Position numbers and translations under genes: made by a program. From NCBI RefSeq assembly GCF_000187935.1, contig NZ_AEUT02000001.1, positions 744,001 through 808,000 of the forward strand: a stretch of 64,000 nucleotides of DNA. Reading direction: 5' to 3'. Source of the stretch: Streptococcus parauberis NCFD 2020. Lineage in GTDB: Bacteria > Bacillota > Bacilli > Lactobacillales > Streptococcaceae. Below, one piece after another: positions 16,695 through 25,643 of this stretch; the stretch's first letter is position 1; every line of letters begins with the position of its first letter. The notes under the pieces were generated by a model. That model was not told where the DNA came from. It worked only from the letters and a program-made list of their open reading frames with translations, and ran no database searches.

Positions 16695-17114
16695 AACCAT
16701 ACCTTTCGAATCATTATTAATTTATTTTACCAAATTAAATAAGAAAGATGAACATTTTACTAGGGTCAGAAATATTCCATTTCAAAAATTAAGATCACTG
16801 AGAAACATTTCTATGTATTTAGACTGCTGATTTATTTTTTGTATTAGCTATAATTATTAAGTTTAAAAAGTCATAAATTATTAACTTAGAAATTTTTATT
16901 TAATAAACTCGTAAGTTTGACTATTAAAATTAAAGCTTAACTATTTTGTTTGCATAGTATTTAAAAAATTGTTAATTTCTTTACTTTTCTCAGTGGTATA
17001 ATTATTTAAAATATCATGTTTTAAATTAATGGGAATTTTTTAGACGAGGCTGAAAAATTAAGCCTGGAATCCCTTGGATTTCTAAAACATTCATTCACTA
17101 CAAATGAAAAGTAC
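16695..17114. other. AT-rich intergenic region without a supported gene
   Basis: About 420 bases lie between the GNAT gene and the lepA terminator with no convincing gene. On the plus strand an extended -10 (TGGTATAAT, 16994-17002) is followed by a 32-codon open stretch (17025-17123) without a start codon; it begins INGNFLDEAEK. It could be a gene remnant, a short RNA ending at the bidirectional hairpin at 17115-17148, or chance. Confidence 0.4.
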
Positions 17115-17148
17115 AAAAAATGAAGACAAAGTACTTTGTCTTCATTTT
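17115..17148. terminator. Terminator of lepA, symmetric
   Basis: Perfect stem AATGAAGACAAAG / CTTTGTCTTCATT with a TA turn and T runs on both strands, directly downstream of lepA. It can work in both directions. Confidence 0.88.
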
Positions 17149-17160
17149 TAATAATAATAA

Positions 17161-18993
17161 TTATTTCTTAGTATCATCATCCATTGATAGAACGCTTAGG
17201 AAGGCTTCCTGAGGTACTTCAACTGAACCGATGGCTTTCATGCGTTTTTTACCAGCTTTTTGCTTTTCTAAGAGTTTGCGTTTACGAGAAACGTCACCAC
17301 CATAACATTTGGCCAGGACGTTTTTACGTAAGGCTTTGATGTCGGAGCGGGCAACGATTTTTTGCCCGATGGCTGCTTGGATTGGCACTTCAAATTGTTG
17401 GCGTGGAATGATTTTCTTTAATTTTTCAACAATGAGTTTTCCACGTTCATAAGCAAATTCGCGATGGACAATAAAACTGAGGGCATCGACTTTTTCGGCG
17501 TTGAGGAGAATATCCATTTTCACCAATTGTGATTTGCGGTATTCGGAAATCTCATAATCAAAGCTGGCGTAGCCGCGAGTTGATGATTTGAGCTTGTCAA
17601 AGAAGTCAAAGACAATTTCTGCCAGAGGAATCTGATAGATAACATTGACGCGGTTGTCGTCGATATAATCCATGGTCACGAAATCGCCGCGCTTCCTTTG
17701 GGCTAATTCCATCACCGCCCCGACGAACTCCTGAGGCACCATGATTTGAGCTTTGACGTAAGGTTCTTCAATAGACTCAACCTTAGTTGGATCTGGGAAC
17801 TCAGACGGATTTGAGACGCGTACCATTTCACCATCAGTGGTGTTGATTTGGTAGACTACCGACGGCGCTGTCATGATCAAATCGATGTTGAACTCTCGCT
17901 CCAAACGCTCTTGGATAACATCCATATGCAAGAGACCCAGGAATCCACAGCGGAAACCAAAGCCCAAGGCTTGAGAGGTTTCTGGCTCGAACTGCAAGCT
18001 GGCATCATTCAGCTGCAACTTCTCCAAAGCTTCCCGCAAGTCGTTGTACTTGTTAGACTCAATCGGGTAAAGGCCGGCAAAAACCATTGGGTTCATTTGT
18101 TTATAGCCGTGCAGGGCTTCAGCAGCAGGATTGGTTGCAAGCGTGATAGTATCACCCACGCGCGTATCAGCCACCGTCTTAATAGATGCGGCAATGTAAC
18201 CAACGTCTCCGGTTGCTAAGAATTCACGACCCACTGTTTTCGGTGTAAAAATACCAACTTCGGTAACATCAAAGGTTTTACCATTTGACATCATCTGAAT
18301 CTTATCACCAGGTTTTACAATACCATTGATTATCCGAACCTGTAAAATAACACCACGGTAGGCATCGTAAGCTGAGTCAAAAATCAGGGCTTGCAATGGG
18401 GCATCGACATCACCAGATGGTGCTGGAACCTTTTCAACAATCTGTTCCAAGATTTCTTCAATCCCAATACCAGCTTTAGCGGAAGCTAAAACAGCTTCAG
18501 AGGCATCAAGACCAATCACATCTTCAACTTCCTGACGAACTCGTTCAGGATCAGCCGCAGGCAAGTCGATTTTATTAATAACTGGCAAGATTTCCAAGTC
18601 ATTATCTAAGGCCAAATAAACATTGGCTAAGGTTTGTGCTTCAATCCCCTGAGCTGCATCAACAACCAAAACCGCTCCTTCACAGGCAGCCAGAGAACGC
18701 GATACCTCATAAGTAAAATCGACGTGACCAGGTGTGTCAATTAGATGAAGAATATAAGTCTCACCGTCTTTAGCAGTATAATTTAGTTCAATGGCATTTA
18801 ATTTAATTGTAATCCCACGTTCACGTTCCAGGTCCATAGAGTCCAATAATTGGGCTTGCATTTCACGACTTGAAACTGTTTCAGTTTTTTCTAAAATTCT
18901 ATCCGCGAGAGTTGATTTCCCATGATCAATATGGGCTATAATAGAGAAATTTCTAATTTTTTCTTGACGATTTTTAAGTTCTTGACTGTTCAT
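17161..18993 (-). CDS. lepA: Elongation factor 4 (ribosomal back-translocase)
   Basis: 610 residues, full length for LepA. G1 is AHIDHGKST (20-28), switch I holds RERGITIK, G3 is DTPGHVD and G4 is NKID. EF-G-like domains follow, and the C-terminal domain specific to LepA is present ([30 protein letters not shown], 530-590). It is a ribosome-associated GTPase that remobilises stalled or mistranslocated ribosomes and affects initiation. AGGAAA lies before ATG 18993. Single gene with a strong terminator. Confidence 0.97.
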   Translation of the reverse strand: MNSQELKNRQEKIRNFSIIAHIDHGKSTLADRILEKTETVSSREMQAQLLDSMDLERERGITIKLNAIELNYTAKDGETYILHLIDTPGHVDFTYEVSRSLAACEGAVLVVDAAQGIEAQTLANVYLALDNDLEILPVINKIDLPAADPERVRQEVEDVIGLDASEAVLASAKAGIGIEEILEQIVEKVPAPSGDVDAPLQALIFDSAYDAYRGVILQVRIINGIVKPGDKIQMMSNGKTFDVTEVGIFTPKTVGREFLATGDVGYIAASIKTVADTRVGDTITLATNPAAEALHGYKQMNPMVFAGLYPIESNKYNDLREALEKLQLNDASLQFEPETSQALGFGFRCGFLGLLHMDVIQERLEREFNIDLIMTAPSVVYQINTTDGEMVRVSNPSEFPDPTKVESIEEPYVKAQIMVPQEFVGAVMELAQRKRGDFVTMDYIDDNRVNVIYQIPLAEIVFDFFDKLKSSTRGYASFDYEISEYRKSQLVKMDILLNAEKVDALSFIVHREFAYERGKLIVEKLKKIIPRQQFEVPIQAAIGQKIVARSDIKALRKNVLAKCYGGDVSRKRKLLEKQKAGKKRMKAIGSVEVPQEAFLSVLSMDDDTKK

Positions 18994-19163
18994 TTTGGTT
19001 TCCTATACACATTTTTCAATTCATTATATTATATCAGAAAAGTATACTTCTAGCTAGATAAATAACATGAGCTTAATTGCTAATATGCTATAATCTCGTA
19101 ATATAAATGAAATTAACATTATTTAATATATTGCAACAATTTAAGATATCATTTACATTTTTA

Positions 19164-19172
19164 TGATATATT
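19164..19172 (+). promoter_or_regulatory. Extended -10 six nt before the AP2-like gene (leaderless)
   Basis: TGATATATT is a TGn-extended -10 element ending 6 nt before ATG 19179. No Shine-Dalgarno fits in the intervening AATAGA. Transcription would start at or next to the A of the start codon. See the finding on four such genes. Confidence 0.55.
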
Positions 19173-19178
19173 AATAGA

Positions 19179-19631
19179 ATGAAAACATTAAATCTCACGG
19201 GAGAGAGATTTGGTCGCTTGACAGTTCTTGCTAAAACAAGCAAAAGAGCTGGAAACAATGAAATTGTCTATATTTGTAAATGTATCTGTGGCAATATCAT
19301 TGAATCCTACACATCTCTTTTGCGACGTGGTAAAACACGTTCATGTGGATGTTTACAAAAAGATACACGTCTGTCTGACTTAAGCACCCTTAATCAAAAG
19401 AAGACTTTTGTTGATGGTGTTGAAATGGACATGTTTACTAATCGCCAGAATAAAAATAATACCACTGGTTATAAAGGTGTCTACAAGCATCACAAAGGTT
19501 ATATTGGTCGTATCTGTGTCAAAGGTCAGCATCACAGTGGTCCGCTACGGGCAACCAAAGATGAAGCTTATCAAGATCGTTTAAACTTGAAAGATAAATA
19601 CCTTCCTAAAATAGATACAAAAAAAGAATAG
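19179..19631 (+). CDS. Zinc-ribbon / AP2-domain DNA-binding protein, orphan
   Basis: 150 residues. An N-terminal LTGERFGRLTVL block leads to a Cys cluster (C33, C35, C37 with C56 and C58 in SCGC) that could bind zinc. An AP2/ERF-like domain follows at about 96-142 (TTGYKGVYKHHKGYIGRICV). This pairing is seen in phage and homing-endonuclease accessory proteins of Firmicutes; here no HNH nuclease domain remains and no phage genes are near. Plus-strand gene between two minus-strand genes, with a strong terminator. Likely DNA-binding; a domesticated mobile-element gene is the best guess. Confidence 0.7.
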   Translation: MKTLNLTGERFGRLTVLAKTSKRAGNNEIVYICKCICGNIIESYTSLLRRGKTRSCGCLQKDTRLSDLSTLNQKKTFVDGVEMDMFTNRQNKNNTTGYKGVYKHHKGYIGRICVKGQHHSGPLRATKDEAYQDRLNLKDKYLPKIDTKKE

Positions 19632-19675
19632 TCGCTCAGTTTTCAAATTTTGAAAATGTCAGAGCAGACTATTTT
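19627..19675. terminator. Bidirectional terminator between AP2-like gene and ndk
   Basis: Long dyad ATAGTC-GCTC ... GAGC-AGACTAT with inner TTTTCAAATTTTGAAAA and a T run on the plus strand. Placed between converging genes. Confidence 0.8.
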
Positions 19676-19676
19676 T

Positions 19677-20111
19677 TTATTTTTGATCTAATTCATGATT
19701 ACCAAACCATAAATCAATTTCTCTAAGCGCTGCTTCAGGAGAATCAGAACCGTGGACCACGTTTTCCATACCCCCAGTATCCCCGGGTGCTTGCGCAAAA
19801 TCACCACGAATTGTACCTGGTAAAGCATCCTTTGGATTAGTAACGCCCATCATAGTTCTCCAAGAAGAGACAACACGATTCCCAGAAATAATTCCAATTA
19901 AAATTGGACCCTTTGTCATATAAGCTTCCAACTCTGGATAGAAAGGCTTTTCAACCAAAGCACTATAATGCTGTTTTAGTAATTCTGGACTCGCTTGACA
20001 GAGTTCCAATTTCTCCAAGTTGAAACCACGACGTTCAATCCGGTACAAAACCTGACCAATCAAACCACGTTTCACACCATCCGGTTTTATCATAAAAAAA
20101 GTTTTTTCCAT
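19677..20111 (-). CDS. ndk: Nucleoside diphosphate kinase
   Basis: 144 residues. It starts [16 protein letters not shown], with phosphohistidine H120 in [12 protein letters not shown], the family signature. Transfers gamma-phosphate among NTPs and NDPs in the cytosol. AGGGGA precedes ATG 20111. Many streptococci carry ndk near lepA, consistent with this order. The promoter (TTGTTT-18-TATAAT) has a perfect cre-consensus match just upstream of its -35. Confidence 0.96.
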   Translation of the reverse strand: MEKTFFMIKPDGVKRGLIGQVLYRIERRGFNLEKLELCQASPELLKQHYSALVEKPFYPELEAYMTKGPILIGIISGNRVVSSWRTMMGVTNPKDALPGTIRGDFAQAPGDTGGMENVVHGSDSPEAALREIDLWFGNHELDQK

Positions 20112-20172
20112 TAGAGTCCCCTAATCTATCTGTTTATATTATAATTCATTCTAACATGCTAAAACAAAAAAA

Positions 20173-20186
20173 TGCAAGCGCTATCA
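20173..20186. promoter_or_regulatory. cre-consensus site upstream of ndk
   Basis: TGCAAGCGCTATCA fits TGNAARCGNWWWCA at every defined position. It is 62 nt before the ndk start and adjacent to the -35, where CcpA usually activates rather than represses. It also lies just beyond the 3' end of the TIGR01906 gene. Confidence 0.55.
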
Positions 20187-20192
20187 GTGAAC

Positions 20193-20822
20193 TTACATTC
20201 TTTTTTTTAGTTTTACAGAAATTAGATAGAATAGCCCAAATACAAACTCATAAATCCCCAAAAATCCCACAAAACAATGCATGAAAAAGTCTTCAGGTAG
20301 AATCCAGATAATTGGATCAGTACTAGGGTTAAAGGACCAATTACTTTTCCCTGGAAAGAGAACTTGGTGGAATAGGGTAAAGAAGTTATCAAAGCCAATC
20401 ATCAGTGCGAGAAGAGCAATCAGTAATGGTAATAGAAAAGCCATTCTGAAAAAATTCTGATAAAAGATGATACTTTTATTCTTCAGTGAACTGATTAGAA
20501 AACGGATTGCAGGAAAGGCTAATATCAGAACGACTAATTGACAAAAATGAAAAAGCATTTTGACATCCTTGAAGTGAGCTAGTCCTTCTTTGGATGTTCT
20601 GAAACTGGCAAAAACAAGTTTATGAGTCAGAGGATTAGTTAGATAATCCATTAACCCATTAAAGTTATAGATAATTGAATGTTTAGACATAAAAATTGCT
20701 TTACTGATATTCAATACGTCTACTTCCGTTGGAAAAAAGACCCAAGCTAAATAGATGGTAACAAGCACAGAAAGGCCTAATAACCAAAACCAAAGAATTC
20801 CTAATTGTAGTTTTTCTCTCAT
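20193..20822 (-). CDS. TIGR01906-type integral membrane protein
   Basis: 209 residues with five membrane spans. The loop between the first spans has the family pattern ([36 protein letters not shown]). This matches the TIGR01906 family of Firmicute membrane proteins, whose function is unknown. I start at ATG 20822, which overlaps the HAD gene stop as ATGA; an in-frame ATG at 20834 is only 1 nt from GAGGA and less likely. The pairing with this HAD phosphatase is conserved in streptococci and may mean a shared envelope or phosphate role. Confidence 0.75.
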   Translation of the reverse strand: MREKLQLGILWFWLLGLSVLVTIYLAWVFFPTEVDVLNISKAIFMSKHSIIYNFNGLMDYLTNPLTHKLVFASFRTSKEGLAHFKDVKMLFHFCQLVVLILAFPAIRFLISSLKNKSIIFYQNFFRMAFLLPLLIALLALMIGFDNFFTLFHQVLFPGKSNWSFNPSTDPIIWILPEDFFMHCFVGFLGIYEFVFGLFYLISVKLKKRM

Positions 20823-21586
20823 TCCAAATCCCATTCCTCTAGGCTAGCAATGACATGGCTTGGTTGAATTGGCAAAGTTGGCACTTCTTCTGCTGCTGTA
20901 AAGCCAGTAGTTACTAAGAGACTTGCAATATCATTTTGAATACCAGCCATAATATCTGTCAAATAATTGTCGCCAACCATCAAAACATCTTTTCTGTCGA
21001 TGTTGAGGATTTCTAAAGCCTTGTTCATGATAATCGCATTAGGCTTGCCAATGAAGACTGGTTGGATTCGTGTCGCCGCTTCAATCAAGGCCACCAATGA
21101 GCCGGCCCCCGGCATCAAGCCACGTTCCGTAGGAATGTTAAGGTCAGGGTTGGTTCCAATGAAGATAGCGCCCTTTTGAACTGCCAGCGTTGCCGTTGCT
21201 AATTTGTCATAAGTAACTTTGCTATCTAAACCAACAACTACGTAGGCTGGATTTTCTACATCTTCAGTATAGGCAGCTTGGGCAATTGCCGTCTTTAAGC
21301 CAGTCTCACCGATGACATAAGCTGTTTTCCCACGCGCCATATCATTCATGTAATCAACAGTTGCCATAGTTGCCGTGTAAATCGTTTCAAGAGGTGTCAC
21401 GATATTAAACTGATTAGCCAACATCTCCTGAACCATCTCAGGCGTCCTAGTCGTATTATTGGTTACCAGCAAATAAGGAATGCCTTTATCCTGTAGGCGT
21501 TCAATAAATCTCTCACCAGCCGGAATTCGGTCCTTTCCCTTATAAAGTGTTCCATCTAAATCAATCAAATAGCCTTTATAAGTCAA
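20819..21586 (-). CDS. TIGR01457-family HAD-IIA phosphatase (NagD-like)
   Basis: 255 residues. Motif I is DLDGTLYKG (D9, D11), motif II is VTNNTTR, K is in GKPNAIIMN, motif IV is [13 protein letters not shown]. The C2-type cap places it with NagD/AraL-like sugar-phosphate or p-nitrophenyl phosphatases. The start is TTG at 21586, 6 nt after AAGGAG; the conserved beginning [12 protein letters not shown] allows no other start. Part of a run with acyl-ACP thioesterase upstream (15-nt gap) and the membrane gene downstream (4-nt overlap). Confidence 0.85.
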   Translation of the reverse strand: MTYKGYLIDLDGTLYKGKDRIPAGERFIERLQDKGIPYLLVTNNTTRTPEMVQEMLANQFNIVTPLETIYTATMATVDYMNDMARGKTAYVIGETGLKTAIAQAAYTEDVENPAYVVVGLDSKVTYDKLATATLAVQKGAIFIGTNPDLNIPTERGLMPGAGSLVALIEAATRIQPVFIGKPNAIIMNKALEILNIDRKDVLMVGDNYLTDIMAGIQNDIASLLVTTGFTAAEEVPTLPIQPSHVIASLEEWDLE

Positions 21587-21601
21587 ATCTTGCTCCTTTT
21601 C

Positions 21602-22336
21602 TTAGTCTTCTATTTCTTTCCATTGGATAATGGCTTGCGCATGCAGATTGCCATCTGCTGTAATATCATGAGTCGTTGTCAGTTGGTCTTGTTCATATCT
21701 GGAAACAATAGTTCCATCAGGGGACACTTCCTTGATATATCTTAATTGAATTGCTACAGGGCGGTGCTTAGATAGGAAATCATAAGACATGACGTCATAG
21801 ATCCAATCAAGGTATTTCCCATTGTTAACATGGCCATTCATGTCCAAGTCATAATAACGAACATTGTAGATTTTTTCTTTCGGATTTTCTAAAGTCTTGA
21901 TTTTTGGTGTGCGACGTAATTTTTTAACGAAATCACTTTCGAAAGGCTGAACCAAATCAGTTGGAATATGGGCCACTTTACGAGTATCTGGGTCCATCAA
22001 GGCAAAGTGAGTAATAATTTCCGCCATTTGCTGATGGTCTTGGTCAAAAATTGTAAAACGACGGTAACAGAACAGTTTGTTATATGCAAAGGGCTCTGTC
22101 TCAATGGTAATTGTATCACCAAAACGTGGTAAACGGTCCAGTGTCAATTCATGGTCAGTAATAATCCAAATTAAATGGTAGTCATCCAATACTTTTTGGT
22201 CGCTCATTTGGAGCAACTCAGTTTGACGACCTGATAAACCAAGGCAATATGAAATCAAGTGAGGCAATTTGACATCTAATTTCACATCACACATATCAAA
22301 ACCTAATTTTAATTCTTCTTTATAAATGAGTCCCAT
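21602..22336 (-). CDS. Acyl-ACP thioesterase (FatA/FatB-like)
   Basis: 244 residues forming a double hot-dog fold. Recognisable blocks are LIWIITDHELTLDRLPRFGD, FCYRRFTIFD and NVRYYDLDMNGHVNNGKYLDW (about 155-175), the conserved N/H region of bacterial acyl-ACP thioesterases. It hydrolyses acyl-ACP to free fatty acid, setting chain release in fatty-acid synthesis. Follows hemW by 8 nt, and the HAD gene follows by 15 nt, so co-transcription is likely. Confidence 0.85.
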   Translation of the reverse strand: MGLIYKEELKLGFDMCDVKLDVKLPHLISYCLGLSGRQTELLQMSDQKVLDDYHLIWIITDHELTLDRLPRFGDTITIETEPFAYNKLFCYRRFTIFDQDHQQMAEIITHFALMDPDTRKVAHIPTDLVQPFESDFVKKLRRTPKIKTLENPKEKIYNVRYYDLDMNGHVNNGKYLDWIYDVMSYDFLSKHRPVAIQLRYIKEVSPDGTIVSRYEQDQLTTTHDITADGNLHAQAIIQWKEIED

Positions 22337-22344
22337 TTTTTCCC

Positions 22345-23475
22345 CTATTCTAAAATAAACTCTTCAGCAACTGAATCTCCCAGGAAAAGACCTTTCTTAG
22401 TCATTCTAACCTGATCTTGGTCTTCTTGTAATAGTCCTCGTTTAACTAATTTATCAACAATTTGACCATACCTACTATCAAATGAAATGCCAAATTTTCC
22501 TTGAAATCGACTTTTTGAAACCCCTGTTTTTTTTCTCAGACCAAGAAAGAGTTCTTCTTCCATCTTTTCATTAGCCGTGAGAACCTCATTGGTTAGTCTT
22601 GCATCGCCAGCTTCCACTGCAGATAAGTAGTGTTGGATGGGCACCCGATTGCGGTAACGCACACCATCCAAATAACCCGAAGCTCCAGCTCCACAGCCGT
22701 AATACTCATCATTGTTCCAATACATTAGATTATGCTGGCTATAAAATCCTGGTTTTGAAAAGTTAGAAATTTCATAGTGCTCAAAGCCATTGGCTTCCAT
22801 TTCATTAATAATGTAGGTAAACATTTCAGCTTCTAAGTCTTCCGTAGGTAAGTTTAACTTACCACGGCGCATCTTGTTCATAAAAATAGTATGGTGTTCT
22901 AAAATTAAACTATAAAGGCTAAGGTGAGGAATATCCAAGGCCAAGGCCTTAGCCACATTTTCTTTGACTTGGTCCAATGTTTGACCGGGAAGTGCATAAA
23001 TTAAATCAATTGAAATATTATGAAATCCAGCCTCTTTTAGACTGTCGATCGTACTATATATTTGTGCCTCATTATGGCTACGCCCAATTTGTTTCAAGTG
23101 TTTATCATTAAAGGTTTGAACGCCGAGTGAAACACGATTAACGGCTGATTTTTTCATAACCTCAATTTTATCCGGAGTTAAGTCCCCTGGATTGGCTTCA
23201 ATAGTAAATTCTTCCAAATAAGGCAAATCTAAGTCTTTGACCAATTCGGTCAGGAGATAATCTAATTGTTGGGCTGTAATAGAAGTTGGAGTCCCACCAC
23301 CTATATATATAGTCCGTAATTTCTTTATTCCAAAAGAGCGAAACTCAGCAATAAGAGCCCGTAGATAATCATCTACAGGCTGATTTTTGATAAAGACTTT
23401 TGAGAAGTCACAATAATAACAGATTTGTGTACAAAAAGGGATGTGCACGTAAGCAGATTCGGGTTTTATTAACAT
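22345..23475 (-). CDS. hemW: HemW-like radical SAM heme chaperone
   Basis: 376 residues. The radical SAM cluster motif is C15-X3-C19-X2-C22 in IPFCTQICYYCDF. The GGGTPT SAM-binding loop, EANPGDLT and RVSLGVQTFND follow, and a HemN C-terminal domain is present. HemW proteins were long misnamed oxygen-independent coproporphyrinogen oxidases and are now considered heme-handling proteins. Here the promoter is TGGTATAAT followed by 6 nt and ATG, with no properly spaced Shine-Dalgarno, so the mRNA may be leaderless. First gene of the run to TIGR01906. Confidence 0.88.
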   Translation of the reverse strand: MLIKPESAYVHIPFCTQICYYCDFSKVFIKNQPVDDYLRALIAEFRSFGIKKLRTIYIGGGTPTSITAQQLDYLLTELVKDLDLPYLEEFTIEANPGDLTPDKIEVMKKSAVNRVSLGVQTFNDKHLKQIGRSHNEAQIYSTIDSLKEAGFHNISIDLIYALPGQTLDQVKENVAKALALDIPHLSLYSLILEHHTIFMNKMRRGKLNLPTEDLEAEMFTYIINEMEANGFEHYEISNFSKPGFYSQHNLMYWNNDEYYGCGAGASGYLDGVRYRNRVPIQHYLSAVEAGDARLTNEVLTANEKMEEELFLGLRKKTGVSKSRFQGKFGISFDSRYGQIVDKLVKRGLLQEDQDQVRMTKKGLFLGDSVAEEFILE

Positions 23476-23481
23476 AACCTT

Positions 23482-23490
23482 ATTATACCA
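23482..23490 (-). promoter_or_regulatory. hemW: Extended -10 six nt before hemW (leaderless)
   Basis: TGGTATAAT (minus strand) is a perfect extended -10. Only AAGGTT separates it from the ATG. AAGG is 2 nt from the start, too close to act as a normal ribosome site. Confidence 0.6.
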
Positions 23491-23522
23491 TTTTTGATTT
23501 TTTAAACATAGCTGAGTGGTTT

Positions 23523-24179
23523 TTAAGATGTGATATTCAGTTTCTTTTCCATTCGGATAAAATCGAAATCAGCTCCATTAGTTGTCTGTTTAAAAGTTTC
23601 AATCTTTTTATAACCGCTATTTGTATATAAGCTTATGGCACGACTATTAAAGGCAGCGACATTAAGAACAAGGGTGTCGCATGAATAATTAGCTTTAGTA
23701 TAATCTTCAATCGTCCTAAGGAAGTCTTTTCCATAGGATTGACCTGTCCATTTTGGTGCCATACCAAGTCCAATTTCCAGCTCCTTATCATTAATTTCAA
23801 ATGAGGCAAAGCCGAACAAAATACCATTTCGAATAACCTGGAAATAATTATTTTGCCGACCTTCAGGAGTGATTAATTCAGTATAATCTTCTGGATCGCC
23901 ACTAAGATAATAAAAATCATATGGTGGATTGTACTGCCATTCATTTGCAATAACTTCTGCACTATGTTGACTCATAGGCATGATATAGTACCAAGGATTA
24001 TCTTGCCATATTTGAAAGAGTTTACTAATGTACTTTAGTCTTCTTTTCTGAATATCAGCTTTATCTGATTGATAAATGTAATCGATATAACCATTTTGGT
24101 ATTCTGGAATAATCGACTTAAAGTAAGCCGAGGCTTGAGGATCCAAGGCAGTAATTACAGCTTCAATTTGTCTTTTCAC
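23523..24179 (-). CDS. GNAT-family acetyltransferase with N-terminal extension
   Basis: 218 residues. The first 100 or so are a helical extension; the GNAT core begins near NYFQVIRNGILFGFASFE, with GLGMAPKWTGQSYGKDFL as the acetyl-CoA loop and NVAAFNSRAISLYTNSGYKKIETF at the end. GTG at 24179 is 8 nt from AGGG and is preferred over TTG at 24185. Follows glmM's terminator and is not part of its operon. The terminal RimI-like pattern gives no substrate. Confidence 0.72.
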   Translation of the reverse strand: MKRQIEAVITALDPQASAYFKSIIPEYQNGYIDYIYQSDKADIQKRRLKYISKLFQIWQDNPWYYIMPMSQHSAEVIANEWQYNPPYDFYYLSGDPEDYTELITPEGRQNNYFQVIRNGILFGFASFEINDKELEIGLGMAPKWTGQSYGKDFLRTIEDYTKANYSCDTLVLNVAAFNSRAISLYTNSGYKKIETFKQTTNGADFDFIRMEKKLNITS

Positions 24180-24208
24180 GTTCAATACCCTATCTAATTA
24201 ATCTTATC

Positions 24209-24240
24209 AAAAAAGTGTCGTATTAACGACACCCTTTTTA
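24209..24240 (-). terminator. Terminator of cdaA-cdaR-glmM
   Basis: Perfect stem GTGTCGT / ACGACAC with flanking A/T pairs and six T residues on the minus strand, abutting the glmM stop. Confidence 0.85.
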
Positions 24241-25590
24241 GTCAATTCCAATTTCTGCACGGACAACATCAGCAATTGTATCAACATAATAGTCAACTTC
24301 TGCGTCAGTTGGAGCTTCAGCCATAACACGTAAGAGTGGTTCAGTACCACTTGGTCTTACTAGGATACGCCCATTGCCTTCCATTTTAGCTTCCATTTTT
24401 GTAATAATTTCAGAGATTGCTGGTACTTCCATGGCTTTATCCTTCATGCTATTTTCAACACGAATGTTAACGAGTTTTTGAGGATAAATTGTGACTTGAG
24501 CAGCTAGCTCTGATAATTTTTTACCAGTTTCTTTCATAACTTTTGTCAACTGAATAGCTGTTAATTGGCCATCTCCTGTTGTATTATAATCCATAATAAT
24601 AACATGACCAGATTGTTCCCCACCTAAATTATAGTTGGATCTACGCATTTCTTCAACAACATAACGGTCACCAACTGCAGTTACAGCTTTGTTAATACCA
24701 TGTTCATCTAAAGCCTTATGGAAACCTAAATTTGACATAACCGTCGTAACAATTGTATTTTGGGCAAGTTGACCATTTTCTGAAAGGTATTTCCCAATGA
24801 TAAACATTACTTTGTCACCATCAACAATCTCACCATTCTCGTCGACAGCAATCAACCGGTCACTATCACCATCAAATGCTAACCCAATTTCTGATTGGGT
24901 TTCTTTTACTAGTTCTTGTAATTTTTCTGGGTGTGTCGAACCAATTCCATCATTGATATTTAAACCATCAGGTTTTTCACCAATAACAGAAATATCAGCA
25001 TGTAAGTCGACGAATATATCACGGGCAGTAGCTGATGCAGCACCATTTGCAGTATCAAGAGCAACTTTCATGCCTTCTAAATCTAAGCCAGTTGAAACTA
25101 GAAATTTTTCATACTTACGTAAACCTTCTGGATATTCTACCAAAGTCCCAAGTCCATCAGCACTTGGTCGTGGAAGTGTATCTTCTTCAGCATCAAGTAA
25201 GTCTTCAATTTCCAATTCTTGATCATCAGCTAATTTAAAACCATCTGATCCAAAGAATTTAATACCATTATCTAAAGCAGGATTGTGACTTGCTGAAATC
25301 ATAACACCAGCACTTGCTTTCTCAGTTCTAACTAAGTAAGAAACACCGGGAGTTGCAAGAACTCCTAATTTATAAACTTCAATTCCGACTGACAATAAAC
25401 CAGCAATCAATGCTGATTCAAGCATCTCACCAGAGATACGAGTGTCACGTGCAACAAAGACTTTTGGTCTTTCTGTTTCATGTTGACTTAAGACATAGCC
25501 ACCAAAACGACCAAGTTTAAATGCTAATTCAGGAGTTAACTCAACGTTAGCTTCTCCACGGACACCATCTGTACCAAAATATTTACCCAT
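24238..25590 (-). CDS. glmM: Phosphoglucosamine mutase
   Basis: 450 residues, full length. FGTDGVRG is at the N-terminus, the phosphoserine is S101 in ISASHNP, the metal loop is FDGDSDR and the sugar loop is GGEQSGH, ending in [12 protein letters not shown]. Converts glucosamine-6-phosphate to glucosamine-1-phosphate for UDP-GlcNAc and cell-wall synthesis. Last gene of the cdaA-cdaR-glmM operon; in other Firmicutes GlmM binds and inhibits CdaA, linking wall precursor supply and c-di-AMP. The ribosome site (GGAGG) is 26 nt from ATG, with a small stem-loop in between. Confidence 0.97.
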   Translation of the reverse strand: MGKYFGTDGVRGEANVELTPELAFKLGRFGGYVLSQHETERPKVFVARDTRISGEMLESALIAGLLSVGIEVYKLGVLATPGVSYLVRTEKASAGVMISASHNPALDNGIKFFGSDGFKLADDQELEIEDLLDAEEDTLPRPSADGLGTLVEYPEGLRKYEKFLVSTGLDLEGMKVALDTANGAASATARDIFVDLHADISVIGEKPDGLNINDGIGSTHPEKLQELVKETQSEIGLAFDGDSDRLIAVDENGEIVDGDKVMFIIGKYLSENGQLAQNTIVTTVMSNLGFHKALDEHGINKAVTAVGDRYVVEEMRRSNYNLGGEQSGHVIIMDYNTTGDGQLTAIQLTKVMKETGKKLSELAAQVTIYPQKLVNIRVENSMKDKAMEVPAISEIITKMEAKMEGNGRILVRPSGTEPLLRVMAEAPTDAEVDYYVDTIADVVRAEIGID

Positions 25591-25598
25591 ATTTATTT

Positions 25599-25613
25599 AA
25601 GCGACGAACGCTT
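25599..25613 (-). promoter_or_regulatory. Small stem-loop between Shine-Dalgarno and glmM start
   Basis: AAGCG-TTCGT-CGCTT (minus strand) sits between GGAGG (25617-25621) and ATG 25590. If folded it would cut the effective spacing from 26 to about 11 nt. Suggests structure-dependent translation; not proven. Confidence 0.35.
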
Positions 25614-25643
25614 TTTCCTCCAAATTCTTCTGTTTAAGTTTTT

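Noticed and set aside
17848..18219. 123-codon plus-strand open frame inside lepA
   Set aside because: Antisense shadow of a well conserved gene; no ribosome site and no recognisable protein.
24797..25238. Plus-strand open frames across glmM
   Set aside because: Ser-rich antisense shadows arising from glmM codon use.
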